Counted from the stretch's first letter, positions 1 to 9,886 are shown. The stretch is 64,000 nt of DNA from Chromatiaceae bacterium (GCA_016714645.1 JADKCI010000001.1:186001-250000), one strand, 5' to 3'. Notes: generated by a model from the letters alone, not told the origin. Translations and numbers: made by a program.

Positions 1-278
1 AGCACGATCATCAGCGAAAAGATCATGAAGACCTGCATCAGCACGGACAGCATGTTCTTCGACCGGACCAGACCCCCGTAAAAGAGGGCCAGGCCGGGAA
101 TCACCATCATGGCGACCAGGGCGGTGGAGATCAGCATCCAGGCGGTGTCACCCTTGTTGACCAAGGGGGCGGCGGCGGCAATCACATCGGCGGCGGGCTT
201 CAAGGCCTCTTCGCCCCAGGCGCTCCCGGCGAGGCCAAGCCCCAGAACCGGCAGCAGAATAGCAAGTAGTTTGCTCAT
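1..278 (-). CDS. amtB: Ammonium transporter AmtB, N-terminal part (runs off the window)
   Basis: Inner-membrane channel for ammonium/ammonia. Only the first 92 codons are present; the rest lies left of base 1. The protein opens with a hydrophobic signal segment (about residues 1-22, ending near SAWGEE), then a short periplasmic stretch and the first membrane helix with the family motif GLALFYGGLVRSKN. It follows glnK by about 30 bases in the same direction, the classic glnK-amtB pair in which GlnK plugs the channel when nitrogen is plentiful. It is read leftward and is probably transcribed from the sigma-54 promoter ahead of the porin gene. Identification is secure despite truncation by the window edge. 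Confidence 0.93.
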   Translation of the reverse strand, partial: MSKLLAILLPVLGLGLAGSAWGEEALKPAADVIAAAAPLVNKGDTAWMLISTALVAMMVIPGLALFYGGLVRSKNMLSVLMQVFMIFSLMIV

Positions 279-308
279 AACATCAACCCTCTATACAGCG
301 CATCGAGA

Positions 309-647
309 TTACAAGGCATCAATACCGGTCTCGCCAGTGCGGATGCGGATGGCCTGTCCCAGATCGGAGACGAAGATCTTGCCGTCGCCGATCTTGCCAG
401 TCCGGGCAGCCCCGGTAATGGCGTCGATGACCCGATCGACCTGATCCGGCGCCACGGCAATCTCGACCTTGATCTTGGGCAGGAAATCGACGACATACTC
501 GGCGCCACGATAGAGTTCGGTGTGACCCTTCTGACGACCGAAACCCTTGACTTCCGTAACGGTGATACCCGATACGCCAATGTCGGAGAGGGCCTCGCGG
601 ACGTCATCGAGCTTGAAGGGTTTGATGATGGCGGTGACCAGTTTCAT
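309..647 (-). CDS. glnK: Nitrogen regulatory protein P-II (GlnK)
   Basis: Small trimeric signalling protein that reads 2-oxoglutarate, ATP and ADP and controls AmtB. The length of 112 residues is exactly that of the family. The start MKLVTAIIKPFKLDDVREAL is characteristic, and the T-loop carries Tyr51 in RGAEYVVDF, the usual uridylylation site. The nucleotide-binding segment GKIGDGKIFV and the C-terminal RIRTGE are present. It sits between an outer-membrane porin gene and amtB in one leftward operon. The link to amtB favours the name glnK over glnB. It is likely regulated by NtrC through the sigma-54 promoter upstream of the porin. Confidence 0.95.
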   Translation of the reverse strand: MKLVTAIIKPFKLDDVREALSDIGVSGITVTEVKGFGRQKGHTELYRGAEYVVDFLPKIKVEIAVAPDQVDRVIDAITGAARTGKIGDGKIFVSDLGQAIRIRTGETGIDAL

Positions 648-719
648 GCTAGATAGCTCCCTTGTTGGCCGGGACCCGGCCCGGCACGCGTTGTGATACG
701 TCGGGGTTGGGTTTCGCGG

Positions 720-1493
720 TTAGAAGGTTTTCAACCAGCCCACCCAAAACTTGGGATCATTGTTGAATCCCACGTTTTCCTCACCATTGTTCTGGTCCCA
801 GTTCAGGCTGAAGGTGCCGAAATCGCCGGCGGTCTTGCTGATGCTGGCCCCATAGTTCCAGTAGTCGGCATTGGCCGAGCGCTCGATGTCGATGTCATTC
901 AAGGTTTCGACAAAGGTGATGTCGCTGTTCTTGAAATCGGTATAGCCGGCGCGCAGCCCAAAGCTCAGGCCATAGGGCAACTCGCTGTAGGTGAAGCCGC
1001 CCGAGAAATACCAGTCACCCTGGTCATAAAGGCCGCCGTCATTCTCGCCATAGACGGTGTAATCCACGCCCAGCTTGAACCACTTGTAATTCAAGCTGCC
1101 GCCCACCTCGGCGAAGTTGAGATCCTTGCCACCCGGATAGGCGTAGTAGATGCCCTTAACGTTATAGGTCAGGTCCTCGATGATGGAGTTGGTGAAGCCC
1201 AGATAGAGATCCGCTTCGGCGCTGGGGTTATTTTCGTCGAGGTTGAAATCGACATTGGAGACCCAGGTCCCGGCATAGAAACCGCTGCTGTGGCTGTAAT
1301 CGAGGCCGCCCTGGACCGCCGCCTTGTCATCCGTCTGGGTGATGCCGCGCCAGATATAGTTGCTGACCACGCCGATGTTGGCGCTGACACTATGTTCCGG
1401 GGGCGGATTACCCTCGTCGTCCGCCAGAACCGTCAGGGGGGTGGACAGGAGGGCGCTGGCGATGCCAGCGGCAATCAATTTTTGGGCTTTCAT
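720..1493 (-). CDS. TorF-family putative outer-membrane porin
   Basis: 257-residue protein with a Sec signal peptide (about residues 1-24, ending in LTVLA). The rest alternates aromatic and polar residues, as in a beta barrel, and ends in phenylalanine, the usual outer-membrane barrel signature. The sequence near VVSNYIWRGITQT and paired strands of the type DLYLGF and YTVYGE match the family of proteobacterial proteins of about 250 residues (TIGR02001/TorF) that I recall next to glnK-amtB. The role is inferred: passage of ammonium or small nitrogen solutes across the outer membrane. It is the first gene of the leftward porin-glnK-amtB operon. The gap to glnK is 72 bases with no obvious terminator. 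Confidence 0.8.
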   Translation of the reverse strand: MKAQKLIAAGIASALLSTPLTVLADDEGNPPPEHSVSANIGVVSNYIWRGITQTDDKAAVQGGLDYSHSSGFYAGTWVSNVDFNLDENNPSAEADLYLGFTNSIIEDLTYNVKGIYYAYPGGKDLNFAEVGGSLNYKWFKLGVDYTVYGENDGGLYDQGDWYFSGGFTYSELPYGLSFGLRAGYTDFKNSDITFVETLNDIDIERSANADYWNYGASISKTAGDFGTFSLNWDQNNGEENVGFNNDPKFWVGWLKTF

Positions 1494-1576
1494 GGCTAAT
1501 TGACCTCTCTTTAGGATGCTTGGATGTTAGGGATGCCACCGACCAGGCCGGGGCCATAAAGATGACGAATCGACTC

Positions 1577-1594
1577 TTGCAGTCTTTGTGCCAA
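1577..1594 (-). promoter_or_regulatory. Sigma-54 (-24/-12) promoter of the porin-glnK-amtB operon
   Basis: Read on the minus strand the site is TTGGCACAAAGACTGCAA. It matches the consensus TGGCAC-N5-TTGCA in all but one core base (CTGC for TTGC), with the required 12-base step from GG to GC. It lies about 85 bases upstream of the porin ATG and points at the operon. A nitrogen-controlled promoter is what established knowledge predicts for glnK-amtB. NtrC sites were not identified. Confidence 0.7.
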
Positions 1595-1794
1595 TCTTCG
1601 GCCACGCCAGCAACTCAGAGCCAGATCAGCGCCTTACCCCGTCGCGGCAGGGATTTTGGCGCTTAGTTGGCGCGGACTCCCGGCCCGGGCCGGGGGTGGC
1701 CGCACCATTATGGGGCATGCGGCGGACCAGGGTCAGGATGCGGCCAGGGCGCTATAATCCCCGCCACCGCACCCCCCAGCCCCAGGTGACCACC

Positions 1795-2058
1795 ATGTTG
1801 GACCCCAAATATCTCGACGACCTGACCCGGCGCCTGGCCGGCAGCCTGCCCCAGGGACTCCAGGCACTGCACCAAGATATCGACCGTAACCTGCGCGCTG
1901 GCCTGGAGGCCGGCTTGTCCAGGCTGGACCTGGTGACCCGGGAGGAATTCGATGTCCAAAGCGCCGTCCTGGCCCGCACGCGCGCTAAACTGGAGCGCCT
2001 GGAGACCCAGGTGGCGGAGTTGGAGCGAGCGCTAAGGCCCGACGGACCCGCGCGCTAG
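1795..2058 (+). CDS. ubiK: UbiK, ubiquinone biosynthesis accessory factor (BMFP family)
   Basis: 87-residue acidic helical protein. I chose the ATG at 1795 because the product then begins MLDPKYLDDLTRRLAGSLP, the normal family start; the longer frame upstream has no family character. Residues about 10-45 are amphipathic, and residues about 50-82 (REEFDVQSAVLARTRAKLER onward) form the C-terminal coiled coil typical of YqiC/UbiK. In gammaproteobacteria this factor helps aerobic ubiquinone synthesis with UbiJ. It lies 27 bases upstream of comM, same strand; the ubiK-comM pairing is a familiar neighbourhood in this class. Confidence 0.85.
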   Translation: MLDPKYLDDLTRRLAGSLPQGLQALHQDIDRNLRAGLEAGLSRLDLVTREEFDVQSAVLARTRAKLERLETQVAELERALRPDGPAR

Positions 2059-2085
2059 TCGCCCGGCACCCACCCTGCCACCCCC

Positions 2086-3603
2086 TTGAGCCTCTGCATC
2101 CTCAACAGCCGCGCCCGCGTGGGCATGGAGGCGCCGCCCGTGACCGTGGAGGTCCAGCTAGCCGGTGGCCTGCCCTGCATGAATATCGTCGGCTTGCCCG
2201 AGATGGCGGTCCGGGAGAGCAAGGACCGGGTGCGCGGCGCCCTCCACAATGGCCACTTCCAGTTTCCCGCCGGGCGCATCACCGTCAACCTGGCGCCGGC
2301 GGACCTGCCCAAGGAGGGCGGGCGCTTCGACCTGCCCATCGCCCTGGGGGTGCTGGGGGCCTCGGGCCAGCTCAAGACCCAGGGGCTGGCGGACCTGGAA
2401 TTCCTCGGCGAACTCGCCCTCTCCGGCGCCCTGAGACCCGTGCAAGGGGTACTGCCGGCGGCCCTGGCGGCCCGCGAGGCCGGCCGCGCCCTGGTCCTGC
2501 CGCGCCAGAACGCCGTCGAGGCGGGTCTGGTCCGGGGCCTGCGCGTCCTCCCCGCCGACCACCTGCTGGAGGTCTGCGCCCATCTCAACGGCGAGGCGCC
2601 CCTGGCGACTTATGTCTCCGAGGAGATCGCCCTGGTCGCGACCCAGTACCCGGACCTGTCCGAGGTGCGCGGCCAACCCCAGGCCAAGCGGGCCCTGGAG
2701 ATCGCCGCCGCTGGCGGTCACAGCCTGCTTTTTCTGGGCCCCCCGGGTACCGGCAAGTCCATGCTCGCCAGCCGCCTGCCCGGCCTGCTGCCGACCCTGA
2801 GCGAGGAGGAGGCCCTCCAGACCGCCGCCATTCGCTCGGTCAGCGGCCTGGAGGCCTTCGACCCGGCGCGCTGGCGCCAGCGGCCCTTTCGCACCCCTCA
2901 CCACACCGCCTCGGGCGTGGCCCTGGTGGGTGGCGGCGGCAATCCGCGCCCCGGCGAGATCTCCCTGGCCCACCTGGGCGTCCTCTTTCTCGACGAACTG
3001 CCGGAGTTCGACCGCCGGGTGCTGGAGGTGCTGCGGGAGCCCCTGGAGTCTGGGCGCATCCACATCTCCCGCGCCGCGCGCCAGGCCGAGTTCCCCGCCC
3101 GCTTTCAGCTCGTGGCCGCCATGAACCCCTGCCCCTGTGGTTATCTCGGTGACCCGGCGGGGCGCTGCCGCTGCACCCTGGAGCAGGTCGCCCGCTACCG
3201 GGGCCGCATCTCCGGCCCCCTGCTGGACCGGATCGACCTGCACGTGGAGGTGCCGCGCCCGCGGCCGGAAGAGATGAACGCCCCGCCGGACGCCAGCGCC
3301 GAGACCAGTGCCCAGGTGCGTGGCCGGGTCGAGATCGCCCGCACCCGCCAGCTCGCCCGCCACGGCAAGCCCAATCAGGGCCTGGAGCCCCGCGAGATCG
3401 ATATTCATTGCCCCCTGGACGAGGATGGCCGGCGACTCATGGCCCAGGCCATGAGTCGCCTGGGGCTGTCCGCCCGCGCCTATCACCGGGTCCTCAAGGT
3501 CGCGCGCACCATCGCCGACCTCGCCGGTCGCGAGACCATCACCCCCCTCCACCTGGGCGAGGCCATCGGCTACCGGCGGCTGGACCGCAACCCCCAAGGC
3601 TAG
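2086..3603 (+). CDS. comM: ComM/YifB family AAA+ ATPase (Mg chelatase-like)
   Basis: 505-residue ATPase; ComM is a hexameric helicase that drives branch migration during natural transformation. The N-terminal domain contains GLPEMAVRESKDRVR and INLAPADLPKEGGR-type family sequence (here VNLAPADLPKEGGRFDLPIA). Walker A is GPPGTGKS near residue 219, the Walker B region is VLFLDELPEF near residue 300, and the zinc-binding-like MNPCPCGYLGDP follows near residue 346. The start is a TTG at 2086, chosen because MSLCILNSRARVG aligns with the usual family start; no ATG fits. It is followed after 10 bases by an ABC-F gene. Type IV pilus gene pilU elsewhere in the window is consistent with DNA uptake, but that link is inference. 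Confidence 0.93.
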   Translation: MSLCILNSRARVGMEAPPVTVEVQLAGGLPCMNIVGLPEMAVRESKDRVRGALHNGHFQFPAGRITVNLAPADLPKEGGRFDLPIALGVLGASGQLKTQGLADLEFLGELALSGALRPVQGVLPAALAAREAGRALVLPRQNAVEAGLVRGLRVLPADHLLEVCAHLNGEAPLATYVSEEIALVATQYPDLSEVRGQPQAKRALEIAAAGGHSLLFLGPPGTGKSMLASRLPGLLPTLSEEEALQTAAIRSVSGLEAFDPARWRQRPFRTPHHTASGVALVGGGGNPRPGEISLAHLGVLFLDELPEFDRRVLEVLREPLESGRIHISRAARQAEFPARFQLVAAMNPCPCGYLGDPAGRCRCTLEQVARYRGRISGPLLDRIDLHVEVPRPRPEEMNAPPDASAETSAQVRGRVEIARTRQLARHGKPNQGLEPREIDIHCPLDEDGRRLMAQAMSRLGLSARAYHRVLKVARTIADLAGRETITPLHLGEAIGYRRLDRNPQG

Positions 3604-3613
3604 ACCACCCGCC

Positions 3614-5521
<1,908 letters not shown>

Positions 5522-5674
5522 GTCACCGTCTATAATCACCACATGCCCCAGCGGGCACTCGGCCATCTCTGCCCCTTTGAGGCCCTCGAACAGTGGCAGA
5601 TCAAGCAGCCGGAACTGTTCGTTTCAGAGATTAATCATTTCCCGGGGCTTGACATCCCAGGTACTCCACCATGA
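5522..5674 (+). pseudogene. C-terminal stub of an IS481/IS3-type DDE transposase
   Basis: The frame opens directly after the stop of the ABC-F gene. It reads VTVYNHH, then MPQRALGHLCPFEALEQW, then a tail with KQPELF. This is the typical end of rve-type transposases (YNHH...P..ALG...P...L..W...PELF). Only about 50 codons remain and no catalytic residue is left. The stop TGA (5672-5674) overlaps the ATG of the following antitoxin gene at 5671. A second, longer relative with the same PQRALGH motif is at 35991-36401. Family assignment is by eye. Confidence 0.7.
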
Positions 5675-5871
5675 ACACTGCCGAACTTATCTACGAATCG
5701 GTCAAGAGACTGCCCTCACCCGCGGCGCAGGAAGTGCTCGATTTTGCCCATTTTTTGGCCCTGCGCGAGAGCTGCCGGGAGGACCGGGAGCTGATGCTTG
5801 CCCAGCAGAGCGCCACAGGCGATTGGGACAACGAGGACGACGATGTCTGGAATCATGCCCCAACCGTGTGA
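5671..5871 (+). CDS. Antitoxin, DUF2281-like
   Basis: 66-residue protein beginning MNTAELIYESVKRLPSPAAQ with EVLDFAHFLAL following. This helix pattern is typical of DUF2281 antitoxins, which bind DNA and neutralise the toxin encoded next to them. The C-terminus is very acidic (WDNEDDDVW), a plausible toxin-binding tail. It overlaps the PemK/MazF-like toxin gene by 29 bases, the usual antitoxin-first arrangement with coupled translation. Its start codon overlaps the stop of a transposase remnant, so an insertion seems to have landed right upstream and the native promoter may be lost or replaced. Confidence 0.75.
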   Translation: MNTAELIYESVKRLPSPAAQEVLDFAHFLALRESCREDRELMLAQQSATGDWDNEDDDVWNHAPTV

Positions 5872-6223
5872 CATCGTCCTGCTGCCCTTCCCCTTCACGG
5901 ACCTCTCGGCAAGTAAGTTGCGGCCAGTTTTGGTCATGACCGATGTGATGGTAAGTGGCGATTTCCTTGCAGCCCAAGTCACATCTCAAACCCATCACCG
6001 GGTCCGGGTACCCCTGCGCGACAGCGACTTTGAGCTTGGCCAATTGCCAAAGGCCAGCATCGTCCGACCGGATAAGATTTTCACGCTCAATCAATCTCTG
6101 GTTGTACGCCGGGTTGGGCGACTCAATCGACTGGCATTCGAGCGCATCCTTGCCGGGATCTGCCAATACCTTGGCTGCGAGAAATCAAGCTTTACCCAGA
6201 TCGAAATTCGCAACCGAGCGTGA
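5843..6223 (+). CDS. PemK/MazF family toxin (mRNA interferase)
   Basis: 126-residue toxin candidate. The N-terminus CDIVLLPFPFTDLSASKLRP followed by VLVM is the MazF/PemK fold signature (GDIV...FPF.......RPVLV). The C-terminal part with PDKIFTLNQSLVVRRVGRL resembles the family's last strands and helix. I prefer the ATG at 5843; a second ATG at 5855 gives a product four residues shorter and is equally possible. MazF-type enzymes cut mRNA at short motifs. It pairs with the overlapping DUF2281-like antitoxin gene. A longer frame start at 5798 would run through the antitoxin and is unlikely. Confidence 0.83.
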   Translation: MSGIMPQPCDIVLLPFPFTDLSASKLRPVLVMTDVMVSGDFLAAQVTSQTHHRVRVPLRDSDFELGQLPKASIVRPDKIFTLNQSLVVRRVGRLNRLAFERILAGICQYLGCEKSSFTQIEIRNRA

Positions 6224-6374
6224 CAATCAAGGCGTCCGACCTGGACGCCCTGGGCGCCAACTTCGAACAGGGGCGACCAATCCAGGCGCCTAGTTCAGCG
6301 CGCCACGGCGGGGACCTGGAGCGAGATGGGGTGCCCGCCGGTAACGCCGGTCAATTTAGCGCGCCCGGTCAAGG

Positions 6375-8121
6375 CTACCTGCCGAGGCCATCCTCGCGAA
6401 ATTGCAGTGCCGCCAGGCGCGCATATAGCCCCCCTTGGTTCATGAGTTCCTCATGCGTGCCCTGGGCGATCAGGCATCCCTGGTCGAATACCAGGATGCG
6501 GTCCACCTTGCGCACGGTCGCCAGCCGGTGGGCGATGACGATGCTGGTGCGGCCCTTCATCAGTTCCTCCATGGCGAGCTGGACCAGCCGCTCGCTCTCG
6601 GCGTCGAGGGCGCTGGTGGCCTCGTCAAGCAGGAGCAGGGCCGGATCGCGCAGGATGGCCCGGGCAATTGCGATCCGCTGGCGCTGGCCGCCGGAGAGGC
6701 GCACGCCACATACGCCCAGGAAGGTGCCGAAACCGTCCGGGAGCTGGTCAAGAAATTCGGTGGCATGGGCGGCCTCGGCGGCGCGGCGTACCGCGTCGTC
6801 GCTCGCGGTGTCCAGTCCGTAGCGGATGTTCTCCCAGGCGTCCCCGCTGAAGATCACCGGGTCCTGGGGGACCAGGGCCAGGTGACCACGCAGGTCCCGG
6901 AGGTCCAGGTCCCGCAGGTCGATCCCATCGAACCGGATGCTGCCGTGTTGCGGATCGTAAAACCGCAGCAGGAGCTGGAGCAGAGTCGTCTTGCCGGCCC
7001 CGGACGGACCCACCAAGGCGATCCGGGCTCCGGGGCTCGATTCGGACGGTGAGGTCATGGAGCACCGTCCGCTCGGGATGGGCTGGATAGCCGAAGCGCA
7101 GATTCTGGAATTCGACCCGCCCCCGGACTGGAGCAGGGAGTGTCTGCGGTTGTTGGGGCGAGCCAACCTGGGGTTCGGTCGCCAGCAATTCCATCAGCCG
7201 TTCACTGGAACCGAGACCACGCATCAGTTCGCCGGCGATCTCGCTCAGACCGCCCACGCAGCTCCCCAACAGCAGCGCATAAAACAGAAAGGCGGTCAGT
7301 TCACCGCCGCTCAGCGTGCCCGCTAGGACCCGATGACCGCCGATCCATAACACCACGCCGATGGTGCCATAGGTCAAGGCGGTGGGGATTGCACCGACAA
7401 AAGCTCCGAGCCGTGCGCGCCGAATGGCTGTCGCGAAGGCGGACTCCACCCGCTGACCATGGCGGGTCTGATCGACGGACTCGTGACAAAAGGATTGCAC
7501 GGTCCGGATGGCGTTCAGCACTTCATCCACATAGGCGCCGACATCGGCGATGCGGTCCTGACTGGCGCGCGACACCCGCTTCAGTCGGTAAGCGATCAAC
7601 CACAGATGAAGTAGCGCGAGTGGGATGCCAAGCAGTACCAGACCGGTTAGCCGGGGGCTGATCAGGGCCATCATCATCAGACTGCCGAGCGCCAGGATCG
7701 CGGTCTGCAAGCCCATGGCCAGGCTGGTGCCCACCAGGATCTGGACCAGGGCCGTATCCGCAGTCAGGCGGGAGATGATCTCCCCCGTTCGGTTAGTCTC
7801 GAAAAACCCCAGGTCCAGGCCGAGGACCCGCCCGAAGACCGCAGTGCGGATGTCGGCAACCACCCGCTCGCCAATCCAGGCGAGGTGGTAGGAGCGGGCC
7901 AGGCCAGCCACCGCCATGGTCATGACGACGAAGAGGAAGAAGACTAGGGACTGGTCGAGGGCCGGCCCCGAGCCCGAGATTAGACCGGAATCGACAACCA
8001 ACTGGAGCGACCGGCCAAAGGAGAGAACCGCCCCCGATGAGACAATGAGCACCATTACCGCGACCAGGATCTGTCGCAGATAGGGCCGCGCAAAGCCGAA
8101 GATGCTCTCGGATACGTTCAT
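6375..8121 (-). pseudogene. MsbA-like ABC exporter (permease-ATPase), broken by one extra base
   Basis: Half-size exporter: about 330 residues of membrane domain followed by an ATPase. The 5' part (from MNVSESIFGFARPYL at 8121) holds six hydrophobic helices and motifs such as RTGEIISRLTADT. The 3' part, in another frame, holds Walker A GPSGAGKTT, Q-loop VPQDPVIFSG, signature LSGGQRQR and DEATSALD. The frames join if one base is removed from the GGGG run at plus 7032-7035, giving VRIEPGARIALVG. It lies downstream of the radical SAM gene and the Cys-rich peptide gene in the same direction, so it is the likely exporter of a modified peptide. The break may be a sequencing error. Confidence 0.85.
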
Positions 8122-8230
8122 GGCGCTGGCCACTTGTTGGTAATGCGTCAAAACAATGGCCAACGAATCCCAGGGGCCCTGATTACCCCCAGGCCGTCAG
8201 ATCTTTCCTTGAACTTATGAATTGAACTAA

Positions 8231-8258
8231 AGAGGCGGGGCCAAGCGGCCCCGCCCAG
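8231..8258 (-). terminator. Strong hairpin between the Cys-rich peptide gene and the exporter
   Basis: Perfect 9-bp stem GGCGGGGCC / GGCCCCGCC with a four-base loop (plus 8234-8255), followed on the minus strand by TCTTTAGTT. The T-run is imperfect, so it may stop transcription only partly. It lies 15 bases after the stop of the small peptide gene. A hairpin here would raise peptide mRNA relative to the exporter, a common layout in RiPP operons. That function is inferred. Confidence 0.65.
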
Positions 8259-8270
8259 GCTATTACCGGC

Positions 8271-8375
8271 TTAAGCCCCGGTGCGCCAAGCAATCCCACA
8301 ATTACTTTCGAAATTTTTTGAGCAACCGCATGTATTGCATGGGGAATAGCAATGGATTTCGATTGAAAGTTTCAT
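8271..8375 (-). CDS. 34-residue Cys-rich peptide, candidate RiPP precursor
   Basis: Short reading frame with ATG at 8375 and TAA at 8271-8273. It begins MKLSIEIHCYSPCNTCGC and has cysteines at positions 9, 13, 16, 18 and 26, ending in WRTGA. A GGAG ribosome-binding site lies about 8 bases before the ATG. It starts 24 bases after the stop of the radical SAM/SPASM gene and is followed by a strong hairpin and an ABC exporter gene, all in one direction. By count, 44 of its 105 bases are G or C (about 42 percent), well below the flanking genes. Short, Cys-rich, AT-richer genes beside a SPASM enzyme are typical RiPP precursors. No homologue is recognised; the call rests on context. Confidence 0.6.
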   Translation of the reverse strand: MKLSIEIHCYSPCNTCGCSKNFESNCGIAWRTGA

Positions 8376-8399
8376 CGGCAGTCTCCAGTGGAAGGCGCG

Positions 8400-9410
8400 T
8401 TAAGGAACAGACCCCTGCCGGGATGCGCCGGACCAGGCATGGGCGAGAAGGCAGTTGTACTCGGTGGGCTGGGTATAGCTCCCGTGCTCCGCATGCCAGG
8501 CCCCGGGGCAGCGGCTGCACGTCCGGAGGTCGGCGCGTTGACCGCAAGGCACATCCGCCAGGGTCAGGGCCGCCCAGCGTTGGAAGAAGGGGGCGCCGTG
8601 CCAGATGCTGGCGAGGGCGTCGCTGGGGAATTTGCCGAGGGCCTCCGTCATGCCAATACAGGGCTGGACGGTCCCGTCCGGTGATACCACCAGGCCGGCG
8701 GCCCCGGCCCCGCAGAGGCTGGCCGTCTGGTCAGGTCCCTGACCGGACCCCAGGGGCTCGCCCATGATGGTGAGGCGGTAGAGGGGCGAGCGGAAGACAT
8801 CCTGGAGGGTCGCGGGGTCCAGGACCCGTTGCGCTAAGGGCGAGTGGCCCCCGTCATTCTTCGCGGTGATACTCAAGTCCATCTGGAAGCCGCAGCCCAA
8901 CCGCTCGGCCAGGGCCTCGACCTCCCGCCAGCCGGCGGCCGTGTGCTTCATCAAGAAGGTCTTGATGGCGACGGTGACCCCACCCTCCCGCAGGGTCTCG
9001 ATGGCCCGCAGACTGCGTTGGAACGAGCCCTCCAGCCGGGTGACCCCATCGTGGATCGCCGGGTCGGCGGAGTAGATACTGCAGGAGACGGACTTCGGCC
9101 GGTGTTCGATGATCCGCGCCAGCATGGCGTCCGAGAACCGGGTCAAGTTGCTCAAGGTGCCGGTAAGAAACCCGTATTTCCTGGCCAGGTCGAGAATGTC
9201 CGCGAAGTCCTTGCGGACGCCGACTTCGCCACCCGTCAGGCCCAGGCTGAAACCGCCCAGGGCGTGGAACTCCCCGAAGAGCCGGTCGATCTGGTCGAGC
9301 GTCAGTTCGTTTAGGTGGGTCTCGTCCGGGAGGTAGCAGTGGACGCACCGCTCGTTACAGCGGTAGGTGGTCTCTAGGGTGAGGGAATAGCAGACGCGGT
9401 GATCGCCCAT
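8400..9410 (-). CDS. Radical SAM/SPASM peptide-maturase-like enzyme
   Basis: 336 residues. The radical SAM cluster motif CNERCVHC is at Cys18, Cys22 and Cys25 (CX3CX2C), followed by the Gly-rich SAM-binding stretch GLTGGEVGVR. The C-terminal SPASM domain shows the hallmark C-X(9-15)-G-X4-C (LCGAGAAGLVVSPDGTVQPC) and then Cys residues in DVPCG, TCSRC and YNC, enough for auxiliary Fe-S clusters. SPASM enzymes modify ribosomal peptides, often joining Cys sulfur to carbon. A PqqD-like coding region lies just upstream, a Cys-rich peptide gene just downstream, then an exporter. The frame is open upstream of the ATG back to a TAA at 9534-9536, so the true start could lie earlier. The product of the reaction is unknown. 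Confidence 0.85.
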   Translation of the reverse strand: MGDHRVCYSLTLETTYRCNERCVHCYLPDETHLNELTLDQIDRLFGEFHALGGFSLGLTGGEVGVRKDFADILDLARKYGFLTGTLSNLTRFSDAMLARIIEHRPKSVSCSIYSADPAIHDGVTRLEGSFQRSLRAIETLREGGVTVAIKTFLMKHTAAGWREVEALAERLGCGFQMDLSITAKNDGGHSPLAQRVLDPATLQDVFRSPLYRLTIMGEPLGSGQGPDQTASLCGAGAAGLVVSPDGTVQPCIGMTEALGKFPSDALASIWHGAPFFQRWAALTLADVPCGQRADLRTCSRCPGAWHAEHGSYTQPTEYNCLLAHAWSGASRQGSVP

Positions 9411-9533
9411 CAGTTGGCCGATGGCCTGCTCGACATTGCGTTGCGGGCTGGCGAGATCGGCGACGCCGACGGTGGGGCCACAGGTTGGACCCTGGTTGCT
9501 GGGTCCCTCGATCAGGTTCGAGGCCTCCAGGGA

Positions 9534-9886
9534 TTACCCGAACGCCGCGAGTGTAGAGATAGCTTCGCCCCGGGCGTCTGGGCCGAACTCGCCGTGGGCG
9601 AGCATATACTCCAGGGCGCTATCGATTGCCCACGGGACTGAAAGAGCCGCCACCAGACCTCGGCGGAATCTCCCTCCAGGGTGCTCGCGGAACGGGAGGG
9701 GGTGTGATAGGCGATGGCGACAGTCTTGTCTGGCCAGCGGTAGACGCGGCTGAAGACGCCGGAGTTGATCGGGAAGCGAAGCGCTGGTTGCATTGGCACG
9801 ATCTCTGAATTTACGCCTGCGAGGGGTCCGAACTCACAGTCATCCGCGATAGGGTGGCACGGCTTGATGACATGTTCAGCACGCAA
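9534..9886 (-). pseudogene. PqqD-like peptide-recognition domain (RRE), one-base deletion
   Basis: The 5' part reads RFPINSGVFSRVYRWPDK and continues to LEGDSAEVWWRLFQSRG; the 3' part, in another frame, reads AIDSALEYMLAHGEF and then DARGEAISTLAAFG before TAA. Together they fit the PqqD pattern (short beta strands, then L...SA.VW.LL, then EI...L....GV). Adding one base to the CCC run at plus 9629-9631 restores one frame of about 86 residues from the ATG at 9793 (ATG at 9886 is the longer alternative). After the TAA the same frame continues as SLEASNLIEGP, like the last PqqD helix, and runs into the radical SAM gene. So this may be a PqqD-radical SAM fusion split by a stop. The match was made by eye. 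Confidence 0.55.

Noticed and set aside
693..1499. 268-residue plus-strand frame over the porin gene
   Set aside because: Low-complexity Val/Ile/Gly/Ala sequence; the minus strand has a signal peptide and barrel features.
6220..6822. Frame starting at the end of the PemK-like toxin (MTIKASDLDALGANF)
   Set aside because: First 20 codons look mildly coding, but the rest is Ser/Arg-rich shadow of the ABC gene; no family match.
8302..8547. 81-residue minus-strand frame overlapping the Cys-rich peptide
   Set aside because: Runs through the end of the radical SAM gene in another frame, Arg/Pro-rich, no ribosome-binding site; the 34-residue frame fits context better.
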